Shown piece by piece: positions 25,638 to 34,933 of a stretch of DNA of 64,000 bases. Under the pieces are notes generated by a model. It saw only the letters and a list, made by a program, of their open reading frames with translations, did not search any database and had not been told where the DNA came from. This DNA is from JBKECP01 sp047974765 (lineage in GTDB: Bacteria > Pseudomonadota > Gammaproteobacteria > Pseudomonadales > Halieaceae): the NCBI GenBank assembly GCA_047974765.1, contig JBKECP010000022.1, positions 62,001 through 126,000 on the forward strand, in the 5' to 3' direction. A program made the translations under genes and the position numbers. Positions within the stretch are counted from its first letter, which is position 1. Each line of letters opens with the position of its first letter.

Positions 25638-26585
25638 GTGATTGCCATCAAAAACCTCTCTTTCAGATACCCGGGAAATACGCGGGATTCGCTCAGTGAT
25701 ATTGATTTGGAGATAGGAAAAGGGCAGCTTTTTGGTTTGTTGGGTCCCAATGGAGCGGGTAAAACAAGCTTGTTATCTATTATGAGTGGTTTACTGTCCT
25801 GTCAGCCTGATACGGTATTTATTGCTGGTCAGGATATTTGTCGTACAAGTCGTGACCGTCTGCCGCGTCTATCGATAGTGCCTCAGGAATATGCTTTTTA
25901 TGACACGCTTAGCGTCAGAGAAAATCTGGTATTTTTTGCTGCTGTTCAGGGCGTGGATGGAACACAAAAAAAATCATATATAAACACCGCACTTTCGATT
26001 TGCCGTCTTGAAGATCAGATTGATACACGGGCGGGCCACTTGTCTGGTGGATTGAAGCGGCGTTTGAACCTTGCCATTGGGCTGCTTAATAAACCGGATC
26101 TGTTGTTGCTGGATGAGCCCACCGTTGGTATAGATCCTCATTCTCGCAGTTTTATTCTGAACACGATAAAAGTATTAAATCATCAGGGAACCACTGTTGT
26201 TTACAGCTCTCATTATATGGAAGAGGTGGAGTACCTCTGTGAGCAGATAGTGATAGTGGATAAAGGGCGGATATTGCTGGCGGGTTCTTTACAGGCGCTG
26301 TTTGAGCGGGTTGCCGAGCGCTGTTTGCAGTTAACCACGCAGCGTGCTGTCAGTGAGCAGGTGATGGCAGAGCTGACGGATGTACAAAAAAATAACTACA
26401 GACAATTCAGGGTCCGGCGGGTTAGTGACGATGGTCGCCAATTGGAGATACAAATGGATGACAGTGGGGATTTGTCCGCTTTGTTGCAACAGCTGGCGGT
26501 CTTTGGTCTTGTGAGTGTGAATTATGATCGCCCTGGTTTGGAGGCGCTTTTTCTGGATACTACAGAGCATCAGCTGAGGGATTGA
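25638..26585 (+). CDS. ABC transporter ATP-binding protein (ABC-2 type exporter)
   Basis: Complete nucleotide-binding domain: Walker A GPNGAGKTSLL (about residue 36), signature HLSGGLKRRLNLA (about 135), Walker B LLLLDEPTVGIDPHS (about 155) and the H-loop SSHYMEEVE. The 80 residues after the ATPase core are typical of drug/lipid-type exporters. The start is a GTG at 25638 with a weak ribosome site. Its stop is one base before the permease start, so the two form one exporter, probably for the DAR or pigment product. Such ABC pairs also occur in flexirubin loci. Confidence 0.88.
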   Translation: MIAIKNLSFRYPGNTRDSLSDIDLEIGKGQLFGLLGPNGAGKTSLLSIMSGLLSCQPDTVFIAGQDICRTSRDRLPRLSIVPQEYAFYDTLSVRENLVFFAAVQGVDGTQKKSYINTALSICRLEDQIDTRAGHLSGGLKRRLNLAIGLLNKPDLLLLDEPTVGIDPHSRSFILNTIKVLNHQGTTVVYSSHYMEEVEYLCEQIVIVDKGRILLAGSLQALFERVAERCLQLTTQRAVSEQVMAELTDVQKNNYRQFRVRRVSDDGRQLEIQMDDSGDLSALLQQLAVFGLVSVNYDRPGLEALFLDTTEHQLRD

Positions 26586-26586
26586 T

Positions 26587-27780
26587 ATGCGTCAGTTGCT
26601 GAGCCTGATCAATAAAGAATTTATGCTGATGCGACGTGACATCCACGGTATGGGACTGTTATTCGTGATGCCTGCTGTCTTTATGTTGATTATGACTTTT
26701 GCTTTGAAAAACCAGTACGCCATAAGTCAGGATAATCCGGTTCACTATTACCTCGTCAATGAGCAGGCCGGGGAAAAAAAGCAGAGTGTGGCAGTTAAAG
26801 CCCTGATTGAGGGTATGGATGAACAGGCCCATTTTCAGCGCCTTGGGAATACTGTTAGCCTGGATGAGGCGGCTACCGCTACGGCCCGTGACGATGTGCA
26901 GTTTAGCCTGATTGTAAATGCAGATTTTGATCGGCGTTTGAGTGAGCATCAACCGGCTCTGGAATTACTGTTTTCCCCAGGTGTATCCCCGGCCTTTAGT
27001 GAGTTAATCAGAGTGCAGGTCGGCGGTTTATTAAAGAAGATATATGTAGAGGAAAACTACGGCGATTATCTGCAGGAGCAGGATTTTACCCTGCTGACAG
27101 GGCCGAATGATGTATTGCTGACACATCGCTATCTCTATCGGCAACAGAATCTTCGGCCCAGTTCGGTACAGCAGAATGTGCCCGCCTGGCTGCTGTTTGC
27201 CATGTTTTTTATTGCCATTCCGCTATCGACGACTTTGATCAAAGAGCGTGAACAGGGTACCCTGCGTCGCCTGCATAGTATGGGTTTGAGCCCGGTTTAT
27301 TTGGTGGCGGGCAAGTTTCTGCCCTATTTTCTGATTAATCTGTTGCAGGTGTTTGTCCTGTTTCTTGTTGGTTTGTATCTGATACCTGCATTGGGAGGGG
27401 AGCGTTTGAATTTGGGCGCGCACCCTGAAGCATTGCTGCTTATTGCATTGGCGGCTAGTTTCGCTGCCGTCAGTTTTGGGCTGTTTGTGGCGCAGCTGGC
27501 ATCGACGGTTGAACAGGCAACGATATTTTCTGCCTTATGCAATATCATTATGGCGGCCATCGGTGGGATAATGGTACCGCGGTTTATTATGCCTGCAGGT
27601 ATGCAGGCAGCCAGTGATTTTTCACCCATGAGCTGGGGTTTGCAGGGCTTTTTGGATGTGCTGCTGCGCGATGGTGGTATGACTGATGTTCTGCCGGAAG
27701 CAGTGGCCTTGATGGGATTTGCGGTGTTGTTACTGGTTTTGGCAGCACTCCATTCACGCTGGTTTTTGCGTCCTTATTAA
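26587..27780 (+). CDS. ABC-2 type transporter permease
   Basis: A 397-residue membrane protein with one N-terminal transmembrane helix (about residues 20-40), a large extracytoplasmic domain (about 45-180) and five or six C-terminal helices. The conserved REQGTLRRLHSMGLSP coupling region precedes the second helix. This is the layout of YhhJ/YbhR-type exporters. It pairs with the ATPase directly upstream. The substrate is inferred from location to be a pigment lipid. Confidence 0.85.
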   Translation: MRQLLSLINKEFMLMRRDIHGMGLLFVMPAVFMLIMTFALKNQYAISQDNPVHYYLVNEQAGEKKQSVAVKALIEGMDEQAHFQRLGNTVSLDEAATATARDDVQFSLIVNADFDRRLSEHQPALELLFSPGVSPAFSELIRVQVGGLLKKIYVEENYGDYLQEQDFTLLTGPNDVLLTHRYLYRQQNLRPSSVQQNVPAWLLFAMFFIAIPLSTTLIKEREQGTLRRLHSMGLSPVYLVAGKFLPYFLINLLQVFVLFLVGLYLIPALGGERLNLGAHPEALLLIALAASFAAVSFGLFVAQLASTVEQATIFSALCNIIMAAIGGIMVPRFIMPAGMQAASDFSPMSWGLQGFLDVLLRDGGMTDVLPEAVALMGFAVLLLVLAALHSRWFLRPY

Positions 27781-27833
27781 GGTGATAGACAGCTCGGTGG
27801 CCGTGATATTGCTTTCATTCACAGGAAAACCGC

Positions 27834-28097
27834 ATGGATATTGAAACCCTCAAATATGAGTTGAAGCAGTTGATTGTCGATGAATGCGATGTGGATATCA
27901 GTGCCAGTGAGATTCAGGATGATGAGATGTTGATGGGAGAGCTAAGTCGTCTTGATCTTGATTCTCTGGATGCGCTCAGCATCTCGCTGGAGATTAAACA
28001 CCGTTATGGCAAGCATATTGACAGCGGTAACGAGACGAGAACTGCGCTTAGGTCTGTGGATACACTGGCGCAGTTTGTAGCTGACTCCGGCAACTGA
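27834..28097 (+). CDS. Acyl carrier protein (DAR-side)
   Basis: An 87-residue acidic helical protein with the phosphopantetheine site DLDSLDALS, Ser near residue 43. It is a third ACP of the cluster, beside ApeE and ApeF. It starts 53 bases after the ABC permease behind CACAGGAAAA and is followed 14 bases later by a ketosynthase, so it probably carries the substrate of that enzyme. The N-terminal helix is longer than in fatty-acid ACP. Confidence 0.85.
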   Translation: MDIETLKYELKQLIVDECDVDISASEIQDDEMLMGELSRLDLDSLDALSISLEIKHRYGKHIDSGNETRTALRSVDTLAQFVADSGN

Positions 28098-28111
28098 ACC
28101 AATAAATACAC

Positions 28112-29245
28112 ATGACAAAACTACTGGCAGCGGGTATAAGCGGGCATCTGGGTAACTCGCTGGATGAGAGTTTTCCCCGATTATTCAGGCCACTTGTCAA
28201 AGCATCATTGCATCACCTTGACGATTTTTCAGGCCCTTTGTCAATACGCTATCGTGCCGTTGACAGTGCGCCGCAGGATGCAGAGCAGCGTCTGCTGTAT
28301 TTGCTTGATCAATCAATGCAGCAGCTTTTGGATGCCTATCCTCTGAGCACATCTGTACGCAGAACGTTGCCGGTTTTTATTGGTTCTTCCTGCTACGGTA
28401 TTGCCCTTGCTGAAAGTCTTTACCGCACCCGCTATACTGAATCACCTGAGTTGGCATTTGCTGTGCCTTTGCAGGGTTTTCACCAGATTCATCATCATTT
28501 GCGCGATTGTTATCGTATTCTTGGTTCTGATTTTGCCATTCATACAGCCTGTACCTCGACGGCCAATGCCTTGCTCAATGCCAGCATGGCCATTCAGGCA
28601 GGTATCTTTGATCATGCGTTGGTTATTGGGCTGGAGACAATTAACACCACGACATTGTCAGGTTTTCAGGCCATGCAAATGCTCAGCCTGGATGAAATGC
28701 GGCCCTTTGACCGCAACAGAAGCGGGCTTATATTGGGTGAAGGCTGTGGCACTATTTTGTTGGGCAGGGGAGAAGGTGGTTTAACACTGCTTGGCGGTGC
28801 AGCTCAGTGTGATCGCTATAGTATCTCAACGGCAAACCCCGATGGTTCAAGTATTGCTGAGGTGATGAAGGCGGCACTGGCCAATGCCTGTGTTAAGCCC
28901 GAAGATGTCCTTGCGATCAAGGCACATGGCACAGCGACTGTTCTCAATGATGCTGGTGAAATAGCGGGTATGCGCAGCTTTTTTGGTTGCCCGCCACCTT
29001 TTTTTTCATTGAAAGCGTATATGGGGCATACTTTGGGTAGCTGCGGCGTCATGGAAACCGCATTGGTGGCAGCCTGTTTGCAATACGGTCAGCTGCCTGC
29101 CAGTGGTGGTTTTCTGGAGCCGGATCCCGAATTGCAGATACCTCCTTTGCAAGTGCCGATGGTCGCTGAGGCGGGTATTTATCTGCTGAATTTTTTTGGC
29201 TTTGGTGGTAGTAATACCAGTCTTGTTTTGCGCTACACACATTGA
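28112..29245 (+). CDS. Beta-ketoacyl-ACP synthase (KAS I/II type)
   Basis: A 377-residue thiolase-fold condensing enzyme with a full Cys-His-His triad: C147 in HTACTSTAN, His in KAHGTATVLNDAGE and His in KAYMGHTLGSCG. It is somewhat shorter than FabF. With the neighbouring ACP and the degenerate ketosynthase downstream it forms a second chain-elongating set, separate from ApeO/ApeC/ApeR. It may build the DAR alkyl chain or extend the polyene. It starts 14 bases after the ACP stop. Confidence 0.87.
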   Translation: MTKLLAAGISGHLGNSLDESFPRLFRPLVKASLHHLDDFSGPLSIRYRAVDSAPQDAEQRLLYLLDQSMQQLLDAYPLSTSVRRTLPVFIGSSCYGIALAESLYRTRYTESPELAFAVPLQGFHQIHHHLRDCYRILGSDFAIHTACTSTANALLNASMAIQAGIFDHALVIGLETINTTTLSGFQAMQMLSLDEMRPFDRNRSGLILGEGCGTILLGRGEGGLTLLGGAAQCDRYSISTANPDGSSIAEVMKAALANACVKPEDVLAIKAHGTATVLNDAGEIAGMRSFFGCPPPFFSLKAYMGHTLGSCGVMETALVAACLQYGQLPASGGFLEPDPELQIPPLQVPMVAEAGIYLLNFFGFGGSNTSLVLRYTH

Positions 29246-29287
29246 TAAGTAATCTGGCAATAAACGTAATAATAAAGCTGATAATAA

Positions 29288-30154
29288 ATGCCCATATTTA
29301 GTATTCGTGCCGCTCACAGTTTTTCCATTCCCTGCATTGATGAGCAGGTACCACCCAATATCAAGGCGCAGCTAAAGGCACATTGTCGTGAATCTTTTCG
29401 CCGGATAGACCTGTTTACCCAGCTGGCACTGTTGGGGTCTGCACAGCTTGTTAACGGGCGGATGCTGGCTGCTGATACAGCCCTGTATCTGTCGTCACGC
29501 TTTGGTTCACTGGACAGTACCGTCACTGTTCACGAGCGGATACTACAGGCTGGTGATCTGCCAAAGCCGGTGCATTTTATCAATACACTGAGCAATGTTG
29601 CCGGGTACTATGTGGCGAGAAACCTGGGGCTCAGTGGTGTTAATCACTTTGTATCGCGTGATGATGCATCGTTGCTGGCTGCACTTGAGCTGGCTCGAAT
29701 CGGCCTTGTGTCAGGTCAGATATCCTCTGCACTGATCGGACAGGTTGAAGAAATGCCCCGACCACTCAACACGCATCGCCAGCGTTTGGGTATAGGATCG
29801 AACTTTGCGCTGGTTGAAGATAGCCATTGGTTGTGGATTGATGTTAAACAGGAGGCAGACCAAAAAACACTGGGGCTGCTGGATGATGTTGCAACTGTTG
29901 CTGGCGAGGCTGAATTAAAGAACTGGCTGGCGGAGCAAAGCAGGGATGCCTGGTTGTTCGTTCCTGATGTCGCATCTGTTGGTGTTGAAATAAGACGGCA
30001 ATTTCGCCACCTGCCACTTGAGCTGCCTTATTCGCCAGGGCAGAGTGCAGCTGCACTGATTGCGTATCTTCAGGGCAGCTACACTGAGCCTTTGCTGGTG
30101 ATCATTCCCGATAATGCAGGGCGCTATTCAGTGTTGTCCTGTCATTCAGCCTGA
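29288..30154 (+). CDS. Degenerate ketosynthase-like protein (chain-length-factor type)
   Basis: A 288-residue protein with recognisable thiolase-fold landmarks (FINTLSNVAGYYVARNLGLSG split here as FINTLSNVAGYYVARN and LGLSG) but no nucleophile. Where a ketosynthase has Cys in SxxCAS this protein reads SRDDAS, so Asp125 or Asp126 replaces it, and the His motifs HGT and GH are missing. It probably acts as a non-catalytic partner of the ketosynthase 43 bases upstream, like chain length factors. It is shorter than usual chain length factors. The gene ends 17 bases before the convergent secreted-protein gene. Confidence 0.65.
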   Translation: MPIFSIRAAHSFSIPCIDEQVPPNIKAQLKAHCRESFRRIDLFTQLALLGSAQLVNGRMLAADTALYLSSRFGSLDSTVTVHERILQAGDLPKPVHFINTLSNVAGYYVARNLGLSGVNHFVSRDDASLLAALELARIGLVSGQISSALIGQVEEMPRPLNTHRQRLGIGSNFALVEDSHWLWIDVKQEADQKTLGLLDDVATVAGEAELKNWLAEQSRDAWLFVPDVASVGVEIRRQFRHLPLELPYSPGQSAAALIAYLQGSYTEPLLVIIPDNAGRYSVLSCHSA

Positions 30155-30170
30155 TAATAAGCGGGCTGTT

Positions 30171-30605
30171 TTATTTGGCCAGCGTTACAACCTCACCGAG
30201 GAAGGTGACGCCAGCAATAACGGCGCCGTTACCACATTCAAATTCAGTGGTGCTGCTGAAGTCGTTCTTCCGGTAATAACTGCGGATATTGATCACAGCA
30301 TTGCCGCCTTCTTTAATGATCCTGTCCTGAAAAGACAGCATGGCGGACAGAAAGGCCCATTGGCAGGCTTCTTTGTCAGTTTTATTGAAAGCGTTGGTTT
30401 TCTTGTTGGCCATGAATTCACCGTGGTTCTGTAATACCTTGCCACTGGCCTGTTTGCCAAAGCGGAAGGTATAGCCTTTATTCAGCTTTTCCCTGGCGTC
30501 AGACGTATTCATGGCTTCTTCAATAGAGTAACGATTGTGGTCATCACGGGCATAGCTGGTGGTGGCAATCAGACAAAACAGAGTAATAAAAAATAATTGA
30601 CGCAT
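30171..30605 (-). CDS. Small secreted protein of the 'excinuclease-like' family
   Basis: A 144-residue protein with a signal peptide (residues 1-19, ending SYA) and conserved MANKKTNAFNKTDKEACQWA, EGGNAVINIRSYY and ECGNGAVIAG blocks. Databases often mislabel this family as excinuclease ATPase subunit; there is no ATPase or DNA-binding motif. Two cysteines may pair in the periplasm. It lies between the two halves of the pigment cluster on the APE strand, 62 bases after apeR, and may be co-transcribed. Function unknown. Confidence 0.65.
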   Translation of the reverse strand: MRQLFFITLFCLIATTSYARDDHNRYSIEEAMNTSDAREKLNKGYTFRFGKQASGKVLQNHGEFMANKKTNAFNKTDKEACQWAFLSAMLSFQDRIIKEGGNAVINIRSYYRKNDFSSTTEFECGNGAVIAGVTFLGEVVTLAK

Positions 30606-30667
30606 AGTATGAGTTCCATTCAGTGGGTTGGTTTGATGTCGTTATCTCTGGCGGGCTGCCAGGTCAA

Positions 30668-31891
30668 TTAAATCCGCCGAAAAATCAGCGAAGTATTGAT
30701 ACCGCCAAAGGCAAAATTGTTCGACATGGCAATTTCACAATCCAGTTTACGATTATTGCCATAAATATAGTCCAGTTCTGCACACTCCGCGTCGATATTA
30801 TCGAGATTCAGTGTTGGATGGAACCAGCCTTCACGCAGCATATTGATGGTGACAATGGCCTCAGTGGCACCACAGGCGCCGAGAGTGTGGCCGGTATAAC
30901 TTTTGAGCGCACTGATGGGTATCTGCCTGCCCAGGATTTTTTCCGTCGCTCTGGATTCGGCAATGTCGCCGCGGTCTGTCGCGGTGCCATGGGCGCTGAT
31001 ATAGCTGATATCAGAAGCACTGACACCTGCATCAGTGAGCGCATTGACCAGTACATTACAAATGGAATCCTGATCTGGCTGGGTAACATGAATGCCATCA
31101 GAATTGGTGGCATAGCCGAGGATTTCAGCGTAAATAGTGGCGCCGCGAGCACGGGCATGCTCGTACTCTTCCAGTATCAGCGTGCCGGCACCTTCGCCGA
31201 TGACCAGCCCGTCACGGTCCTGATCGAAGGGGCGCGGACTGGCTTTGGGCTCATCATTGCGGGTGGACGTGGCAAACAGAGTGTCAAAGACAGCCGCTTC
31301 GGTTGGACACAGCTCCTCTGCACCGCCACAGACCATGGCGGTTTGCAGGCCGTGACGAATAGCCTCGAAGCCATAGCCAATGCCCTGGCTTGAGGAAGTG
31401 CAGGCACTGGAGGTGGTATAAATACGCCCTTTGAGACCAAAAAAAACACCAATATTAACAGCCGCTGTGTGGCTCATCATGCGAATGTAACTGGTCGCAT
31501 TAAGGCCGTCAGTACGCTTGTTGATCAGCATATTGCCAAAATCTGCCATGGCTGGTGTACTACCAGCGGAAGAGCCATAAGCAATTCCCATATTGCCGGT
31601 GGTCAGCAGCGGATCATCGAGTAAACCGGCATCTGTCAGAGCCAGCTCAGTGGCACGCACTGACATTATGGCAATGCGACCCATTGAGCGGGTGGCTTTG
31701 CGTGAGTAGTGAGCGGGTTTTTCAAAGTCGTTCACAGGGCCTGCCAAACGGGTAAAAAGCCCTTCATAGTCATCCCATTGTGGCATATAGCATATGGCAT
31801 TGACGCCTGTGTGAAGGCGCTCACTAATGGTCTGCCAGTTCTGTCCGAGGGCGGAAATACAACCCATACCCGTGACAACAACACGTTTCAT
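30668..31891 (-). CDS. apeR: ApeR-like beta-ketoacyl-ACP synthase
   Basis: A 407-residue KAS II-type enzyme with C in SSACTSSSQG, H in SAHGTATDRGD and H in KSYTGHTLGACG. The start ATG at 31891 gives the usual MKRVVVTGMGC; an in-frame start at 31933 would only add non-family residues. In E. coli APE synthesis ApeR is an additional ketosynthase, thought to take part in priming or supply. It is the last of the 17 APE genes here, 35 bases after apeQ. Confidence 0.88.
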   Translation of the reverse strand: MKRVVVTGMGCISALGQNWQTISERLHTGVNAICYMPQWDDYEGLFTRLAGPVNDFEKPAHYSRKATRSMGRIAIMSVRATELALTDAGLLDDPLLTTGNMGIAYGSSAGSTPAMADFGNMLINKRTDGLNATSYIRMMSHTAAVNIGVFFGLKGRIYTTSSACTSSSQGIGYGFEAIRHGLQTAMVCGGAEELCPTEAAVFDTLFATSTRNDEPKASPRPFDQDRDGLVIGEGAGTLILEEYEHARARGATIYAEILGYATNSDGIHVTQPDQDSICNVLVNALTDAGVSASDISYISAHGTATDRGDIAESRATEKILGRQIPISALKSYTGHTLGACGATEAIVTINMLREGWFHPTLNLDNIDAECAELDYIYGNNRKLDCEIAMSNNFAFGGINTSLIFRRI

Positions 31892-31926
31892 AATTTTCCT
31901 GTTAGCTGCTTTTGCTGCGCAGTGGC

Positions 31927-32682
31927 TCAGCAAAGTCCCCCGTTGACCGATATAACCTGCCGGGTAATATAAGCGGCCTGATCGCTGAGCAAAAAGCGCA
32001 CCAGTGCTGCCACTTCATCGGCACTACCCAGTCGGCGCATGGGTATCTGGCCAATAATGGCCTCCACCGGTGCCTGGGCCAGCATATCTGTCTCAATCAG
32101 ACCCGGTGCGACACAATTGACAGTGATCTGCCGTTTGGCCAACTCCAGTGCCAGGGCTTTGGTTGCACCAATAATACCCGCTTTGGCAGCGGAGTAATTG
32201 ACTTGCCCGCGGTTGCCTATAATACCTGATACCGAGGCCATGGTAATGATGCGTCCTGGCTGGCGGCGGCGAACCATTGGCATAACCAACGGGTTAAGAA
32301 TATTGTAAAAACCATCGAGATTACTGTGCAGTACCTGGTCCCAGTCTTCGCCGCTCATTGCGGGAAAAGCGTTGTCACGAGCCAGGCCGGCATTACAAAT
32401 AACACCGTAATAGACGCCGTGACTATCTATATCCGCGTTCAGTGCAGTGGCTGCTGCGGTTCTGTTGGCAATATCAAATTGCAGTATGCGGGCGCTACCG
32501 CCTTTTTCCTGTATTTGCGCCTGTACAGCCTGGGCTTCAGCGTGTGCACTGCGGCAGTGCAACACCAGGCTGTAACCGGTCTCTGCCAGTGTCAGGGCAA
32601 TGGCTTTGCCGATACCACGGCTGGAACCTGTGACGAGAACGGTGCGTTCTTTATTGCTGGGTGAGAGTGGGTTCTGACTCAC
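31927..32682 (-). CDS. apeQ: ApeQ-like 3-ketoacyl-ACP reductase (FabG family)
   Basis: Short-chain dehydrogenase of 251 residues: cofactor motif TGSSRGIG (about residues 18-25), NAG near residue 91, catalytic Ser in SVSGIIGNRG and the pair YSAAK. It reduces the keto group of the ACP-bound polyene after each condensation, using NADPH by family. The start is a GTG (32682), 14 bases after the apeP stop. C-terminal ISVNGGLC is the usual SDR end. Confidence 0.9.
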   Translation of the reverse strand: MSQNPLSPSNKERTVLVTGSSRGIGKAIALTLAETGYSLVLHCRSAHAEAQAVQAQIQEKGGSARILQFDIANRTAAATALNADIDSHGVYYGVICNAGLARDNAFPAMSGEDWDQVLHSNLDGFYNILNPLVMPMVRRRQPGRIITMASVSGIIGNRGQVNYSAAKAGIIGATKALALELAKRQITVNCVAPGLIETDMLAQAPVEAIIGQIPMRRLGSADEVAALVRFLLSDQAAYITRQVISVNGGLC

Positions 32683-32696
32683 GCGCGTTATCTCTT

Positions 32697-33137
32697 TTAT
32701 TGATTCGTATTGGCTGGCTCATAAACAGATAGCCTGGCTTGTTGCTGTATATTTTCACCTTGTACCGTGCACTCAAAGGAAGCCATTCCTGAAGCGGCCT
32801 GTACAACACGTTTGGCTTCTATTGTCAGTGTTGCCCCACAGGGGATGCGGGAGCAGTTGCTACTGAAATTACGAGTACCTAAAAGAAAGCCGATTTTCGG
32901 AGGTTCTCCCCGGTAGTAAGCCTGTACACCCGAGTAGGCGGCAATAGTCTGAGCCATATATTCAAGGCCGAGATAGGCCGGTACGCTGTCGCCGTCATCA
33001 AACAGGCCATCGTTGCGCACGACAAGGCCGCAACACAGGCTGCTCTCATTGGCATCGAGTAATTTGTCGAGCAGCATCATTGGCCGGTCGTGGGGCAGCA
33101 GTTCGGCAATATCGTCAATACGCGGCAGTTCAGCCAT
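32697..33137 (-). CDS. apeP: ApeP-like hotdog dehydratase
   Basis: A 146-residue hotdog protein with LLPHDRPMMLLDKLLD at the N-terminus and AYLGLEYMAQTIAAYSG in the central helix, both typical of ApeP. In the E. coli system ApeP works with ApeI to dehydrate 3-hydroxyacyl-ACP to the enoyl form, without later reduction, so double bonds accumulate. The start at 33137 overlaps the apeO stop by eight bases; a longer reading from 33182 is rejected. Confidence 0.88.
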   Translation of the reverse strand: MAELPRIDDIAELLPHDRPMMLLDKLLDANESSLCCGLVVRNDGLFDDGDSVPAYLGLEYMAQTIAAYSGVQAYYRGEPPKIGFLLGTRNFSSNCSRIPCGATLTIEAKRVVQAASGMASFECTVQGENIQQQARLSVYEPANTNQ

Positions 33138-34323
33138 GACTTCGGCCCAGAATGATTGACACGTTATTACCACCAAAGGCAAAGGAGTTACTCATACAGT
33201 ACCGGAGTGTGTGGTTGAGCCGCTCATTGTGCCCGGTGAGCGCTATGGGTGCCAGTGTGTCATCGCGCTCATCGGGATAGGCAGACGGTGGCAGACGTAT
33301 ACCTGTCTGCTTGTTGCCAGCGGCATTAAGCAGCAGCCAGCAAATGCCGCTTTCCAGTGCCGAGGCTGCACCCAGACAGTGACCCGTAAAGGCTTTAGTA
33401 GAGCTGCAAGGCAGATTTTGTCCAAACAGACGATTAACCGCACGGGATTCGGCACTATCGTTGTGGAAGGTGCCTGTACCGTGCAGATTGAGGTAGCCAA
33501 TATCGCCCGCATTCAGGTTGGCATCAATCAGAGCATCGTACATGGCGGCAAAAGCGCCATCACCCTGGGGATGGGGCGCTGAAATATGGTGTGCATCGGA
33601 GCTGCCCGCACCGCCCTTGAATTCGATGGTCGAAGGCTCCCGGCTGAGCAGGTAAATACCGGCTGCTTCACCAATATTGATGCCGTCCCGACAGGTGGCA
33701 AAGGGGCGATTGTAAGTGGCTGATTGTGCTTCGAGAGCGCCAAAACCCTGTAGTGTTAATTCGCAGAGGGTATCGACACCTCCGGTGATAACGGCATCGC
33801 ACAGGCCCAGACGCAACAGGCGGCGGGCACTGAGCAGAGCATTGCCGCTGGATGAACAGGCGGTTGACAGCGTAAATACCGGCCCCTGTAACTGTAAATA
33901 ATCAGCGACAAACTCACCGAGGCCGCCGTGAGTACCGACAATAGCATCAAACCCCACAGGTGTTGAGCCGTATTCAAAGACGGCCTCAACTGCCTGCTGG
34001 GTACTGTCAATACCGGCCGTACTGGTGGCCATGACCACCCCAATACGCTGGCGGCCATAGCGGCTAAGTGCTGCCTCGATACTGTTTTCAAGCTGGGTCA
34101 GCGCCGCCAGCGCCAGCCGGTTATTGCGGCATTCGTGGCGTGCCAGCGAGGCAGGTAAACCCGGCAAGTGGCCGGGAATGCCTCCGACACGATAAGGGCC
34201 GCTCTGGTAAAACAGTGTCTGTGGTGCAGGCAGTGCCTGTTTAGATTGCAGCAGAGCTTTGCCAATACTGACCCCATCGCGGCCGAGATTGCACAAAATG
34301 CCCAAATCATTGAGGTAGTACAT
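33130..34323 (-). CDS. apeO: ApeO-like beta-ketoacyl-ACP synthase
   Basis: A 397-residue condensing enzyme with triad motifs STACSSSGNA, LHGTGTFHND and KAFTGHCLGAAS. In E. coli ApeO pairs with the chain length factor ApeC to extend the aryl polyene by two carbons per round. The partner ApeC is the first gene of the operon here. N-terminus MYYLNDLGILCNLG is typical. It overlaps apeN by 17 bases. Confidence 0.9.
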   Translation of the reverse strand: MYYLNDLGILCNLGRDGVSIGKALLQSKQALPAPQTLFYQSGPYRVGGIPGHLPGLPASLARHECRNNRLALAALTQLENSIEAALSRYGRQRIGVVMATSTAGIDSTQQAVEAVFEYGSTPVGFDAIVGTHGGLGEFVADYLQLQGPVFTLSTACSSSGNALLSARRLLRLGLCDAVITGGVDTLCELTLQGFGALEAQSATYNRPFATCRDGINIGEAAGIYLLSREPSTIEFKGGAGSSDAHHISAPHPQGDGAFAAMYDALIDANLNAGDIGYLNLHGTGTFHNDSAESRAVNRLFGQNLPCSSTKAFTGHCLGAASALESGICWLLLNAAGNKQTGIRLPPSAYPDERDDTLAPIALTGHNERLNHTLRYCMSNSFAFGGNNVSIILGRSHG

Positions 34324-34933
34324 GGAGAGCCTTTGGATCTTGCCGGTGAATGTGATGCCTGCGGTAGTCAGTCTGTTGATCGTTCAGTTTATCGTTGTTT
34401 ATATGATCTGTTTCCGTGTGGTTAAGTTCGTCGTCCAATTGATTTTCCAGATGGATAATCAGTGCCTGCTGTGGATCTTCAAGGTGGAGACTGTCGTACC
34501 AGGGGGCGTTGCCATTGCGCTTGATATGCAGTTGCCCATCCGTATTGTTGATGGTTGCCGTATCGGTGTAGAGCTGGGCCAGGTAGCGCATCAGGCTGGC
34601 AGGTGGCAGGCTGTCGGGCATCTGCGACAGATGTCGTTCGTTAGCACGGCCCCGGTTACAGCTCAGATGGTACAGAGGCAGACCCTGTAAACTCAGCAGG
34701 TAAACCTGCGTATCGGTACTGCGGGTGTCGATGGCCAGAAAAAGGTGAATGGATTGATTAATCCCATCGCTACTGATCTGGTTTATGGTCAGATTACTGC
34801 GCAGGCGGCTACCGGCGGGCAGCGTGTTTTGGCAGAGGCTGTCAGGGGATAGTTCTGATGCACTGTCTGTAGAGACACAACCCGCCAGTACGGTTGCAAA
34901 TACTGATACCAAAATGGCCAGCGGGTCTTTCAT
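34307..34933 (-). CDS. apeN: ApeN-like DUF3261 lipoprotein
   Basis: A 208-residue lipoprotein with lipobox LAGC at residues 16-19. The body contains RGRANERHLSQMPDSL and the DUF3261-style PLYHLSC. The C-terminus is unusually rich in Asp, Asn, His and Gln (last 45 residues), probably a low-complexity extension. In APE loci this lipoprotein sits beside the MMPL exporter and LolA-like ApeL and is thought to help deliver the product to the outer membrane. It overlaps apeM by four bases. Confidence 0.8.
   Translation of the reverse strand: MKDPLAILVSVFATVLAGCVSTDSASELSPDSLCQNTLPAGSRLRSNLTINQISSDGINQSIHLFLAIDTRSTDTQVYLLSLQGLPLYHLSCNRGRANERHLSQMPDSLPPASLMRYLAQLYTDTATINNTDGQLHIKRNGNAPWYDSLHLEDPQQALIIHLENQLDDELNHTETDHINNDKLNDQQTDYRRHHIHRQDPKALHVLPQ

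Noticed and set aside
30171..30605. Excinuclease ABC subunit A
   Set aside because: The protein is 144 residues with a signal peptide and has no ATPase or zinc motif, so the repair-enzyme label is wrong.
30623..31393. 256-codon plus-strand open frame opposite apeR
   Set aside because: It lies antisense to a complete ketosynthase with intact active-site motifs and does not resemble any protein I know.
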